Shown: piece by piece, positions 37,804 through 46,470 of the stretch | Layout of the letters: each line of letters opens with the position of its first letter | How positions within the stretch are numbered: the stretch's first letter is position 1 | Assembly (NCBI RefSeq): GCF_042660705.1 | Contig: NZ_JBHSUQ010000001.1 | Reading direction: 5' to 3' (one strand) | Length of the DNA stretch: 64,000 nucleotides | From: Undibacterium_A arcticum | GTDB lineage: Bacteria > Pseudomonadota > Gammaproteobacteria > Burkholderiales > Burkholderiaceae_D | Translations under genes and position numbers: made by a program | Notes under the pieces: model-generated | The model's database searches: none | Told to the model about the DNA's origin: nothing | What the model saw: the letters and a program-made list of their open reading frames with translations, nothing else

Positions 37804-38841
37804 CAATCCGCCCATAGCTCTGGGTTAGCCAAGTCCGGGGCGAGGCTTATCAACGCACTACGACCTTGAAGGGCTCGCTCTTTCCAGCCTTTGCCTCGTT
37901 GCAAGGCATCTTGCCAAGCTGCGTTAAATACGTCTGCCTGCCCATTTTCAGAAAAATAGCTTGCCAAGCTCGCTGCCTGCAAGAGGTCCTTTTTAGACTT
38001 GACTCGCTCGCTGACTGGCCGCTCCCCATAGACGATGAGCTTGTGAACAGCAAATCGTTCCGGTGCCGGCAGATTAACGGCACAAGAGCCTGCGTTTCCG
38101 AATACGCAGCCTTGCGTTGTTTGCTCAAGCGAAAATTCCATGAATTTCAGGGGTTCGAGCGCCAAGTTGAGGTCGGGCAGCACTACGGTCTTGTTATCCC
38201 TTGTCATGCTGGTGACGAAATCTATCCGCAGCTCCTGGTCTTTGGGGTTGCGATATTGCGCGCCAGCCGAACCGTTGAATTGCGTTATCGGCAGCAAGCC
38301 CATTTCAAGGGACTCAAGTGCTCCGAGGACATCGAGTTTGATCGACGCAGGCAGGGCAACCGAGACATTTCGCCCGGCATGCGCAAAATCGACATCAAGC
38401 GTCGCCGCGCCAGCTAGCCAGCGAACACCCAGCATATTGCCTATAGCAAGAAATGCGTGGGTGCCGATAAGAATGCCTCCGGCGCGGAAGAACCCGTATT
38501 CGGCAAGGCGCTTAATGATTCTAAAATGCTTTGGTGCGACTGGCGTGCATCCCAATGCAATAGCCGAGCGCGCAGCTGGTGCAAGAGGTTTGTCTTGTCG
38601 AATTTCGGCAAACTTGGCGACGAGCGCTTGTACTCTGGCTTCGTCAGGCCCAACGTACGCCATTCTGGTTCTTTGGTCGGTATCTCTGTAAGCAAAATAC
38701 CAATAGGATTTGCCCTTGCGCTCCAGTTTGGAAGCTTCCTTTGAGCCCGGCCAGTGCGTTTGTCATTTCAAACGAACGCGTTTGCTCAAACAGCTCGGCA
38801 TAAGCGGTCTGGGACGATAATTTCAGCTCAGAAAATCTCAT
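37803..38841 (-). CDS. GSU2403-type nucleotidyltransferase (frameshift near N-terminus)
   Basis: The N-terminus MRFSELKLSSQTAYAELFEQ continues FEMTNALAGLKGSF, after which a +1 shift near 38730 leads to KLERKGKSYWYFAYRDTDQR and then the long frame from MAYVGPDEARVQALVAKF. The catalytic region has GGILIGTHAFLAIGNMLG and TLDVDFAHAG (DxD), as in the NTP_transf_8 group related to AbiEii/MenT-like transferases. The C-terminal part has VHKLIVYGERP. Restored length is about 345 residues. The TGA stop is formed at the duplication junction, so a few native C-terminal residues may be missing. Its substrate is unknown. A perfect dyad lies just upstream of its start. Confidence 0.75.
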
Positions 38842-38852
38842 AACGGCCTCCA

Positions 38853-38884
38853 GTTGCTAAACATTTATCTTATTGTTTAGCAAC
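38853..38884 (-). promoter_or_regulatory. Perfect 11-bp dyad upstream of the nucleotidyltransferase
   Basis: GTTGCTAAACA (38853-38863) and TGTTTAGCAAC (38874-38884) are perfect inverted repeats with a 10-base AT-rich spacer, centred 28 bases from the start codon. This is a likely operator or promoter-overlapping site. No regulator gene is adjacent. Confidence 0.6.
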
Positions 38885-38956
38885 GAGCAACGAGCAACGA
38901 GCAACGAGCAACGAGCAACGAGCAACGAACAACGAGCCACCAGCAACCAGCGACCA
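38880..38956. repeat. Heptamer tandem repeat (GCAACGA)n
   Basis: Six perfect GCAACGA units are followed by five degenerate ones (ACAACGA, GCCACCA, GCAACCA, GCGACCA, GCAACCA). The first unit overlaps the right half of the dyad. The array ends 9 bases before the start of duplication copy 2. Copy number is likely to vary by slippage. Confidence 0.85.
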
Positions 38957-39044
38957 GCAACCAAAACTTGCTGCATCTCGCCGATTTCATAACTGTTCAG
39001 TCCGCAGTGGTGGGTTGCATGAATGATGCACAAAAGGCCGTTCG

Positions 39045-39225
39045 TCCTGAGTAGGTCCGTTCGACCTGAGTAGGTCCGTTCGCCCTGAGTAGCGGAGCGT
39101 ATCGAAGGGAGCGTATCGAAGGAAGCGTATCGAAGGATTGCTTGAGTCAGCAGACCCTTCGATACGCCCTTCGGGCTACTCAGGGCCCTTCGATACGCCC
39201 TTCGGGCTACTCAGGGCGAACGGTC
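39045..39225. repeat. Expanded GTTCGCCCTGAGTAG repeat block
   Basis: Three direct GTCCGTTCG(C/A)CCTGAGTAG units and three GAGCGTATCGAAGG units are followed by two inverted CCTTCGATACGCCC and CTACTCAGGGC units. Same family as 36965-37092. Confidence 0.75.
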
Positions 39226-39410
39226 TACTGCCCGCAACTAACACGCCGCACCATAGCGGGCTGAACAGTTACCGGATTTCTTTCTGAAAGCATCACCTAG
39301 CGGCATACGCAACTTTTGGCACTACTGAATCCGGGGTGCATGGCTCACGCGGTGCTGCCGAACGAAGGATTGATGGCTGCACTGATGCAAATCGGTTCAG
39401 CAAAAAAAAA

Positions 39411-39437
39411 GCGCACACCCCACTGCGGGATGTGCGC
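39411..39437 (-). terminator. Terminator of the DUF4382 lipoprotein gene
   Basis: Same stem as 37277-37303: GCGCACACCCC paired with GGGATGTGCGC, flanked by A9 and T5 runs, 18 bases past the stop. Confidence 0.85.
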
Positions 39438-39455
39438 CTTTTTAATTACGGCCGA

Positions 39456-40664
39456 TCAGGGAATCAGCGCGAAATTAACTGTAGCCTGGTTGGCGACCGA
39501 GATATCCACTGACAGGATCGACAGCGTCGTATAGCCGTTCGCCGAAGCCTCCAGCTTGTACTTGCCGGTACCGGGTGTCGTGTTGGTCTGCGTTGTAAAC
39601 ACCAGCGGCAGGGTCGCGCTGTATGGGGCCAGTTGCGGCGCCACGGTTGGCAGGCTGAGCGTGTAGGCGCCGGTCGTCACGTCTGCGCCCTGGTACTTGA
39701 TCGCGACCGTCGGACCGGTGGCGAAGCTTTGCTTGGCAGTGACGTAGGCAACTTCAGTGCTGCTAACGGGATTGAGGCTCGCGATGCCGCTGATCGTGCG
39801 GTCTGCAGTGGCTGCCGCTGCCAGACTGATCGGCGCGGCGTTGGTGCTGACCACTACCGTACTGGTGGTGCTGGCGACCGGCACTGCCGCGATGACGGCG
39901 GTTGCACTATTGTCGGCGGTAATGACGACGTCGTAATTGCCCGGTACCAGGCGCGCCAGGAAGAACTCGCCAGTGGTGGCATTGGGTACGGTGGAACTGA
40001 CGATCGTCCCGTTTTGTTCGGCCGATACCATCACATGCTTGCTCAGCATGGCCGGGCTGATAAAGCCGTCAATCCCATTGAGTACGGTCGGCACCACCTT
40101 GACCACAGGCTTGAGCGCAAAGCCGCCGTTGCCTTTTTTGACGACCGATTTGCAGGCATCGAAGTCGAGCACCAGGTCGACGCGTTGACCGGCGGCGACG
40201 TCGAATTCATTGATCAGCTTGATGCCGCTTTGTACTGCGCTCGGTGTATTGAGCGAGACTTCAGTGGTGCTACCGGTCGCGACCACCGAATTGGCCAACG
40301 CCGAACCGGCATTGCCGTCGAGTACTAGCCGCAGCTGGGTATAGTGGCCGGGTGTCAAAGGTGTTTGGCCCAGATCCTCCAGCGCACCGTTGGTCAGGTT
40401 CAGCAGATTGATTTTCCTGGCCGGGTTCAGCGTGATGTCGGTCCAGCCGGCATCGTTCTCGCTGGCAGTCGCGCTTTGGTGGACGCGCACCTTGTTGACG
40501 GTGATGTTAACCGCGTCGAAGCCGCAGGACGGCGCGTCGGTCATGGCCACGCCGAGCGTGCCGTTGGAGGAGGATGGCGAGCCGCCACCACCACCGCATG
40601 CCGCGACCAACGCGGCGGCCGAGATGGCGCCTGCCAGTCCTATCAATTTGAATTTGTTCTTCAT
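39456..40664 (-). CDS. DUF4382 domain lipoprotein
   Basis: This 402-residue protein has a signal peptide and lipobox (SAAALVAACGGGGG). The DUF4382 domain follows (GTLGVAMTDAPSCGFDAVNI, KVRVHQSA, LLNLTNGALEDLGQTPLTPG, QLRLVLDGN), then carboxypeptidase-regulatory-like beta repeats in the second half. DUF4382 proteins are exported lipoproteins of unknown function. The start is chosen at ATG 40664 because AGGAGAA precedes it; the frame is open 15 codons further. Its tail is duplicated at 37321-37803. Confidence 0.88.
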   Translation of the reverse strand: MKNKFKLIGLAGAISAAALVAACGGGGGSPSSSNGTLGVAMTDAPSCGFDAVNITVNKVRVHQSATASENDAGWTDITLNPARKINLLNLTNGALEDLGQTPLTPGHYTQLRLVLDGNAGSALANSVVATGSTTEVSLNTPSAVQSGIKLINEFDVAAGQRVDLVLDFDACKSVVKKGNGGFALKPVVKVVPTVLNGIDGFISPAMLSKHVMVSAEQNGTIVSSTVPNATTGEFFLARLVPGNYDVVITADNSATAVIAAVPVASTTSTVVVSTNAAPISLAAAATADRTISGIASLNPVSSTEVAYVTAKQSFATGPTVAIKYQGADVTTGAYTLSLPTVAPQLAPYSATLPLVFTTQTNTTPGTGKYKLEASANGYTTLSILSVDISVANQATVNFALIP

Positions 40665-40952
40665 GGGATTTCTCCTGAGTCGTTCGAGTTGTGTATCCAT
40701 ATCTGCCAACCAGATTACCTTGCCCGGTTGGCCAGAATCCGCTTTGGATCAAGCGTGGAGGCGAAATGAAAGCGGTTGTCTGGCAGCATCGGCCGGCCAA
40801 CAACGCACCGGTTCCAACTATATGCGGAAGAATTTTTAGGCGACGTTTGTTTCAAATGGAAACAATTAGCGTAATTTCAATAGTGTGATTTTTATAACAA
40901 TCAACGCCGCGGGCGGTGCGCACGACCGCGGCGGGCGAAGAATTTGGCGATC

Positions 40953-41153
40953 CAGGGCAATTGCACGAAGAACCGCATGAACATTGGTGCTGCCGGGTTG
41001 AGTTCCCTCCCCTCCCGCCTTGTAGGGGGACCAAGTAGGATGGGTGCAACCCATCATTGCGGACGTGGATGATGGGTTGCACCCATCCTACGCGCGGCAA
41101 GACGGAAGGGGCGAGAAGCCCTAGCCTGCAACGATCTTCATGCAATCGCCCTG
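40953..41153 (+). repeat. Copy E of the ~280-bp element with its middle replaced by a 57-bp hairpin; left inverted repeat
   Basis: The left third (CAGGGCAATTGCACGAAGAA) and right end (TGCAACGATCTTCATGCAAT) match the ~280-bp element. The middle is replaced by GTAGGATGGGTGCAACCCAT...ATGGGTTGCACCCATCCTAC. The part 41032-41153 is an inverted copy of 42975-43096, with about five differences in 122 bases. A TPP enzyme gene lies between the two. Confidence 0.85.
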
Positions 41154-41196
41154 TTTGGCGGCCCGCTTGCCGGGCCGCAGCGGAACGATGGCTTCG

Positions 41197-42900
41197 TTAT
41201 TTTTCGGCCAATGCGGAAGCGCGAATTGCCTCCAGCGTCGCATTCGGCGTGATCAGGTTGCCGTCGTAGCGCAGCTCGATCAGCGCCGGCAACTGTGTCG
41301 ATTGCGTATGCGCGACTGCGCGTTGCAACGCCGGCGCGAATTCGGCCGTCGCATTGACCACTTCGCCATGCGCGCCGAAGGCCCGCGCCACTGCGGCGAA
41401 ATCGGGATTGTGCAACTGTGTGCCCGATACCCTGCCCGGATAATGGCGCTCCTGGTGCATGCGTATTGTGCCGAACATCTGGTTGTTGAAGACCAGGATC
41501 ACGACGCCGGCGCGATATTGCACCGCGGTTGCCAGTTCCTGGCCGTTCATCAGGTATTCGCCATCGCCGGCGAAAATGACGACGGTGCGGTCGGGCGCCG
41601 CGATCTTGGCGGCGATGCCGGCCGGGACACCATAGCCCATCGCGCCCGAGGTGGGCGCCAGCTGAGTGCGGAACCCGCCATAGCGGTAGAAGCGATGCGC
41701 CCACGACGCGTAGTTGCCGGCACCGTTGGTGACGATGCTGTCGGTTGGTATCGCCTGCATCACATCCTGCACCACTTGCCACAGATCGAGCGGCGACTGA
41801 CCATCCTGGAATACGGGCGGCGGCGCCTGATACGCATCCAGTTCTGCGCGCGCTTCGGCGCAGCTGTGCCGCCAGGCTTTGGCATCGACCGGTTCCATCG
41901 CGGCCAGTAGCGCGGCGATCTGCGGCATGCCGCTGTTGATCATCAGGTCGGCCTGGTACACGCTGCCGAGTTCTTCGGCGCCGCCATGAACGTGTATCAA
42001 TTTCTGTTGCGGTAGCGGCGCTTCGATCAGCGTGTAGCCGCCGGTCGTCATTTCGCCGAGGCGCGGTCCGATCGCCAGGATCAGATCGGCGTTCCTGACA
42101 CGCGCGGCCAGTTTCGGACTGATGCCGATGCCGACATCGCCGATGTAATTGGGATGATGGTTGTCGAGCAGATCCTGGAAGCGAAACGCACATGCAACCG
42201 GTAGCCGGTTGCTTTCGGCGAAGCGGCGCACATCGTCGCACGCGGCCTGGTTCCAGCCGCCGCCGCCGAGCAATACCAGTGGCCGTTGTGCGGCTGCCAG
42301 CATGTTGCGCAGCTGGGCGATTTGCGCAGTCGAAGGCGATGCCTGTACCGGAATGTAGCGGCGCGTGTCGGCCACGCTGGCGCGCGCGACCAGCATGTCT
42401 TCAGGTAGCGCCAGCACCACCGGGCCGGGGCGGCCGCTGGTGGCGACCTGAAACGCATGCGCGATGTATTCCGGGATGCGGTCGGCACGGTCGATCTGGG
42501 CCACCCATTTCGCCATCTGTCCGTACATCCGGCGGTAGTCGATTTCCTGAAACGCCTCCCGGTCCGTGTAGTCGCTGCCGACCTGGCCGATGAACAAGAT
42601 CATCGGCGTCGAATCCTGGTACGCGGTATGGACGCCGATCGATGCATTGGTGGCGCCCGGACCACGCGTGACGAAGCAGATGCCGGGATTGCCGGTGAGC
42701 TTGCCGTAGGCTTCGGCCATGAAGGCGGCGCCGCCTTCTTGCCGATTGACGATGAAGCGGATCGGCGCATCGTACAGCGCGTCCAGCACGTCGAGATAAC
42801 TCTCGCCGGGAACGCCGAAGGCGAGCTCGACGCCGTGAATTTTCAGGGCGTCGACCAGGATCTGGCCGCCGCTGCGATTGCTTGGATCTGCACGGTGCAT
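41197..42900 (-). CDS. Thiamine-diphosphate-dependent enzyme, acetolactate synthase large-subunit-like
   Basis: The 567-residue protein has the three TPP-enzyme domains. The N-terminal Pyr domain contains VELAFGVPGESYLDVLDAL and RQEGGAAFMAEAYGKLTG, with the catalytic Glu. The central domain is FAD/NAD-like (RPLVLLGGGGW, ADLILAIGPRLGEMTTGGYT). The C-terminal PP domain contains GAMGYGVPAGIAAK and GDGEYLMNGQELATAV, ending in the NN metal ligand of LVFNN. No regulatory subunit gene is adjacent, so it is probably a stand-alone decarboxylase or carboligase (IlvB-like, oxo-acid substrate unknown). ATG 42900 is chosen because the frame upstream of it enters the flanking repeat. The gene is bracketed by inverted repeats. 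Confidence 0.85.
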   Translation of the reverse strand: MHRADPSNRSGGQILVDALKIHGVELAFGVPGESYLDVLDALYDAPIRFIVNRQEGGAAFMAEAYGKLTGNPGICFVTRGPGATNASIGVHTAYQDSTPMILFIGQVGSDYTDREAFQEIDYRRMYGQMAKWVAQIDRADRIPEYIAHAFQVATSGRPGPVVLALPEDMLVARASVADTRRYIPVQASPSTAQIAQLRNMLAAAQRPLVLLGGGGWNQAACDDVRRFAESNRLPVACAFRFQDLLDNHHPNYIGDVGIGISPKLAARVRNADLILAIGPRLGEMTTGGYTLIEAPLPQQKLIHVHGGAEELGSVYQADLMINSGMPQIAALLAAMEPVDAKAWRHSCAEARAELDAYQAPPPVFQDGQSPLDLWQVVQDVMQAIPTDSIVTNGAGNYASWAHRFYRYGGFRTQLAPTSGAMGYGVPAGIAAKIAAPDRTVVIFAGDGEYLMNGQELATAVQYRAGVVILVFNNQMFGTIRMHQERHYPGRVSGTQLHNPDFAAVARAFGAHGEVVNATAEFAPALQRAVAHTQSTQLPALIELRYDGNLITPNATLEAIRASALAEK

Positions 42901-42974
42901 GTGATTGCCATAGTTGCCAAAAACGCTAACGTAACAGAAAAATTGCGGCCTGAACACGGTGACAATTGCGCCCT

Positions 42975-43096
42975 CAGGGCGATTGCATAAAGATCGTTGC
43001 CGGCTAAGGCTTCTCGCCCCTTCCGTCTTGCAACGCGTAGGATGGGTGCAACCCATCATCCACGTCCGCAATGATGGGTTGCACCCATCCTACTTG
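42975..43096 (-). repeat. Right inverted repeat flanking the TPP enzyme gene
   Basis: Reverse complement of 41032-41153: CAGGGCGATTGCATAAAGAT at its left end, a CTTCTCGCCCCTTCCGTCTT block, and the 57-bp GTAGGATGGG hairpin in exactly reversed orientation. Copy C of the ~280-bp element begins 12 bases later. Confidence 0.88.
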
Positions 43097-43107
43097 TTGA
43101 ACAAGAT

Positions 43108-43385
43108 CAGGCAATCGCACGAAGATCTGCACAAACATTGGTGATGCCGGGTTGAGTTCCCTCCCCCTTGCAGGGGGTTAGGGGCGGAGCAGGGAATTCA
43201 GGAGGCATGCCTCCTGCCTGAGTAGCGGTATCCGCTTGCAAGCGGATACACATGGACGCGGGGTAGTGCGGTTGATAAATAATGCACGTTGCCGATCGAC
43301 CGTCCTACCCCCCATCCCAACCTTCCCCCTGCAAGGGGGAAGGGGCGAGAAGCCTTAGCCTATGAGCACGGTGATGATTGCGCCC
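43108..43385 (+). repeat. Copy C of the ~280-bp palindromic element
   Basis: It has the left end CAGGCAATCGCACGAAGATC, the palindromes CAGGAGGCATGCCTCCTG and a perfect GTATCCGC-TTGCAA-GCGGATAC, and the CCTTCCCC hairpin. The right end is degenerate (GATGATTGCGCCCTG). It lies immediately upstream of rnpB. Confidence 0.82.
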
Positions 43386-43417
43386 TGCGTGCACGCTCCT
43401 TACGTTACAATGCCGCC

Positions 43418-43793
43418 TGAAGCAAGCCAGACAGCCGCTGGTTATCGTTGCGACTTCGGTCGCGGCGATAACGGGAGGAAGGTCCGGACTCCATAGAGCA
43501 GGGTGACGGTTAACGGCCGTCCGCTGAAAGCCGCAAGCGAAGTTTGCCTAGCAAATTTTGCCCAGGTATAAGGCGAGGAATAGGGCCACAGAGACGAGCG
43601 TATTAAGTTACGGTGAAACGCGGTAACCTCCACTCGGTGCAATTCCAAATAGGCACGCGTTGATGTGGCTCGCGGAGCGTGCGGGTAGGAAGCTTGAGCG
43701 CCGGAGTAATTCGGCGCCTAGAGGAATGGCTGTCATAGCGGCGGGTCGCAAGATTCGCTGCCGTAACAAAATCCGGCCTATCGGCTTGCTTCA
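43418..43793 (+). ncRNA. rnpB: RNase P RNA, bacterial class A
   Basis: The catalytic RNA of RNase P matures tRNA 5' ends. The 5' strand GAAGCAAGCC pairs with the 3' GGCTTGCTTC to form P1. The conserved cores are present: GGAGGAAGGTCCGGACTCCA, TAGAGCAGGGTGACGG, CCACAGAGACGAG, GGTGAAACGCGGTAACCTCC, AGAGGAATGGCTGTCATAG, and ACAAAATCCGGCCTATCGG. The total of about 376 bases is normal. GGAAGGTCCGG differs slightly from the usual GGAAAGTCCGG. A run of ATTT follows, and the next gene converges. Confidence 0.96.
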
Positions 43794-43870
43794 CTGTATT
43801 TCAGATTTTCGCCGGCGCACGCCTAGCTGATGCGCCGGCGCGAGATCCCTCACTTGGATCGAATGCTTCG

Positions 43871-45069
43871 TTACTCGCCGAGCAATTCGGCGACCAGTTG
43901 CAGTCCGGCGATATGTTCGGAAACCACCTTCACGATCACTATGATCGGGATCCCGAGCAGCAGGCCGGAAATACCCCACAGCCAACCCCAGAACAGCAGC
44001 CCGATGAAAACCGCCGCCGCATTCGTTTTGGTGATGCGGCCGGCCATCCAGGTCGTAACGAAAATGCCGACCACGGTCGCGATCGCGAGCGAGCTGCCGG
44101 CCACCAGAAACAGCATCGGAAAGGTACTGAATTGCATGAATGCAGCCAGACCGGTCGCGATCGCGGTTAGCAGCGGCCCGAAGTAGGGAATGATGTGCAG
44201 AAAGCCGCCGGCCAAGGCCCATGCCCCGGCGTTCTCGAGTCCGATCCAGCGGAACGCGCCCCACATCAGCAGCGCCGCCAGCGCATTGGTGACCATCATC
44301 GTGAACATATAGTGCTGGATCGAGCGGTTGATGCCGTCAAGCATGTGCACCGTAATCCTTTTTTGCGAGATCGTCGGCCCGGTCAGCTTGACCAGTTTGC
44401 GCTTGAACATGTCGCCCGACAGCAATAGAAAAAATACCAGAAACAGCACCATCAAGCTCTGGCCGATCCATTCCACCGCGCCCATCGAGCCGGCCCATAA
44501 CCACGAGCTCAGCTTGAATGGCGACTCGGCGGCGGGCGTTGCCGGCCGCCGCTTGAGGTCGCCGTCGGTGGCCCGGCTGGTGGCTGTTTCGATTTCAGTG
44601 GCGGCGGCCTGGATCTGTTCGATGGTGCCGCGTTCGCCGCTGCGTGATCTGGGTATCGCGCGAGCCAGCTTGTGGGCGGCGTCGGGCAACTGTTCCAGAA
44701 TCGCCTGAAACTCGCCGTACAAAGTATTGGTCACGGCGACGGTACCGCCCAACAGCGTCAGCATCACGACGGTGGTCGCGATCGCGCGCGGCAGTTTCAA
44801 CTTTCCAGCCAGGCCACGACCGGATTGAGCGTGTAGGCGATGACGATGCCGAATGCCAGCGGGATAAAAAATTTCTGCGCCCATTGCAGCGCAAACACGA
44901 AAGCGATCACCACCAGTATGGCCAGCGCCGCCCCGCGTGCTTCGACCCGGATGCTGTCAGAGGTGGGGCTCACAACCCCCGGCACAGGATCGTCCGTGTG
45001 TGGCGCTGCCGTCGTCACCACGGTTGTTGGATCATCGGTTCGCCCAGTCTGTTGGGGGTCGGTCTGCAT
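43871..45069 (-). CDS. AI-2E family (PerM/TqsA-like) transporter (frameshift)
   Basis: A frame at 44797-45069 gives the cytoplasmic N-terminus and first helices (AALAILVVIAFVFALQWAQK, FIPLAFGIVIAYTLNPVV). The second frame gives the rest: LPRAIATTVVMLTLLGGTVA, MVLFLVFFLLLSGDMFKRKL, FRWIGLENAGAWALAGGFLH, IIPYFGPLLTAIATG and a C-terminus in LLGIPIIVIVKVV. One extra A at about 44802 (GAAAAG on the coding strand) joins WLE to KLKLPRA. The restored length of about 400 residues suits this eight-helix permease family, whose members export peptides or signals or act as ion antiporters. It converges on rnpB. Confidence 0.85.
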
Positions 45070-45114
45070 TGCGCGCTCGCTATTGAATTTGCTCGAATCA
45101 GCAAGGAATTAGGT

Positions 45115-45177
45115 GGAGTATATGGTCAATGCCATTAATTTATTAGCGATAATTTAACTATCGCTAATGGAGTATAT
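45115..45177. promoter_or_regulatory. Dyad flanked by 9-bp direct repeats upstream of the AI-2E family gene
   Basis: ATTAGCGATA (45142-45151) and TATCGCTAAT (45159-45168) form a perfect 10-bp inverted repeat with a 7-base loop. GGAGTATAT occurs directly on both sides (45115-45123 and 45169-45177). The structure is 45-100 bases upstream of the transporter start, where an operator or promoter would lie. Confidence 0.5.
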
Positions 45178-45289
45178 TTTCGCCGCAGCTGCCGAACGGG
45201 CCCGCCAAGCTGCTGAAGTCGACTTTAGCACACCGCTCGGCGCGGCAGCACAGGCGGTGGTTGGACCCAGGGCTGTTTATTTCTACAAG

Positions 45290-45495
45290 AGCGTTCGCGC
45301 TGAGTAGCCGACCGACCTGAGTAGATCCGTTTGCCCTGAGTAGGCCCGTCTGCCCTGAGCGGGTCCGTTCGCCCTGAGTAGGTCCGTTCGCCCTGAGTAG
45401 CGCAGCGTATCGAAGGGAGCGTATCGAAGGGAGCGTTTGTCAGGCTGAGCCAAGCTTCAATACGCCGCTTTGGGCTACTCAGCCCGAACGGATAA
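45290..45495. repeat. GTTCGCCCTGAGTAG repeat block
   Basis: Six or so degenerate direct units of (G)TCCGTTCGCCCTGAGTAGG are followed by GAGCGTATCGAAGG units and one diverged inverted unit (CAATACGCCGCTTTGGGCTA, CTCAGCCCGAACGG). No gene is present between the transporter and the next lipoprotein gene, apart from this and the next repeat. Confidence 0.72.
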
Positions 45496-45517
45496 CTAAG
45501 GTGAAAAATTAACAGCC

Positions 45518-45690
45518 AGGATGATTGCATGAAAATCGTTGCAGGCTAGGGCTTCTCGCCCCTTCCCCCTTGCAGGGGGAAGGTTGGGATGGGGGTAGGA
45601 CGGTCGATCGGCAACATGCATCATTCATCGACCGCACTACCCCCACCCTAACCCTCCCCCTGCAAGGGGGAGGGAACGCAACCCGGAACG
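45518..45690 (-). repeat. Copy D of the ~280-bp element, inverted and incomplete
   Basis: In reverse orientation it shows the TGCATGAAAATCGTTGCAGG end, the CTTCTCGCCCCTTCCCCCTT hairpin region and the conserved CATTCATCGACCGCACTACC stretch. It stops at a second CCCTCCCCCTGCAAGGGGGAGGG hairpin, without the two tandem palindromes. Confidence 0.8.
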
Positions 45691-45911
45691 ACGACAAGCT
45701 TGGCGCCCACGCAGCCTTGAGTATTGGCTATCGTCAAGGGAATGCCGCTCTGCGCTGGCGTGCCAAGGTTTTGGAGCCTATGATAAAAGATATTGACTGC
45801 CCCTGGCAGTGCTGGAGAGTGCCCGGGTGTAACCTAGATACTGGCGCATCGATGCAGCGCCGCTGTTTGTCTGTTTCAGGCTTCTGGTTCTTTCTTTTAT
45901 AAGGAATTGTC

Positions 45912-46411
45912 ATGAACAAACATAAAATAGTTGGCATTGCATTGCTTGCCGGCAGCGCCCTATTGACCGGCTGCGCCGACACCGGTCAACCGGCATCGCA
46001 ACCGTATAACCAGCCGTATAGCCAGCCGGCTAGTCCGGCCCAGGGCAGTTATCCCACATCTTCGCAAAACTATGCCAGCGGCTACGGCGTGATCGAGGCG
46101 ATCGACGTCGCTCCGGCAGCTAGCAGCAGCCCGGTTAATGCCGGGACCGTATTGGGCGGCGTGGTCGGCGGATTGCTCGGCAACCAGGTCGGCAGCGGCA
46201 GCGGCCGCACTGCGGCGACGGTCGCCGGTGCGGTGGGCGGCGCGGTCGTCGGCAACCAGATTGAAAAAGCAGGACCGCCCCCAGTCAGGCCTACCAAATT
46301 CGGGTCAGGCTCGACAACGGCAGCTATCAGACAGTCGCCCAGGATGATGTGGGCGATCTGCGCGTCGGTAATCGGGTGCGGATCGAGAACAATCGGGTGT
46401 ATCGCTATTGA
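45912..46411 (+). CDS. Glycine-zipper outer-membrane lipoprotein, SlyB/YMGG type (frameshift)
   Basis: The lipobox LLAGSALLTGCAD (Cys21) is followed by a Gln/Pro/Ser-rich linker and a glycine-zipper membrane pair (VLGGVVGGLLGNQVGSGSGR, VAGAVGGAVVGNQIEK). The frame shifts at the AAAAA run (46264-46268); a sixth A gives KSRTAPSQAYQIRVRLDNGS, and the gene ends RVRIENNRVYRY at 46411, the usual ending of this family. Length is then about 166 residues. These lipoproteins sit in the outer membrane and affect envelope integrity. AAGGAA precedes the start. Confidence 0.85.
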
Positions 46412-46430
46412 TTGATTGATTGATTGATTG
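46407..46430 (+). repeat. Tetranucleotide repeat (ATTG)6
   Basis: Six perfect ATTG units begin in the last codon of the glycine-zipper gene and include its TGA stop. Slippage would change the spacing to the next gene but not the encoded protein. Confidence 0.85.
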
Positions 46431-46470
46431 GTTGCTGCTGCGCGGTTGGTCCATGCCGGGGGAGTGGAGC

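Larger units (their letters stand above)
38966..39938. repeat. Direct duplication, copy 2
   Basis: This is the counterpart of 36892-37803, longer by about 60 bases because its GTTCGCCCTGAGTAG block has extra units. Here the DUF4382 gene continues intact beyond the duplicated part. The two copies bracket the nucleotidyltransferase gene and heptamer array. Confidence 0.85.

Noticed and set aside
37183..37869. 228-codon plus-strand frame across the DUF4382 remnant
   Set aside because: It is antisense to the duplicated gene tail and has the same Gly/Arg/Cys-rich character as its counterpart at 39633-40328.
42901..43071. N-terminal extension of the TPP enzyme
   Set aside because: The codons fall in the flanking inverted repeat and an AT-rich spacer; the ATG at 42900 gives the family-like start.
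46407..46430. Phase-variable contingency repeat
   Set aside because: The (ATTG)6 run starts in the last codon and covers the stop of the glycine-zipper gene and precedes the real start of the DUF3309 gene, so slippage would not change either protein.
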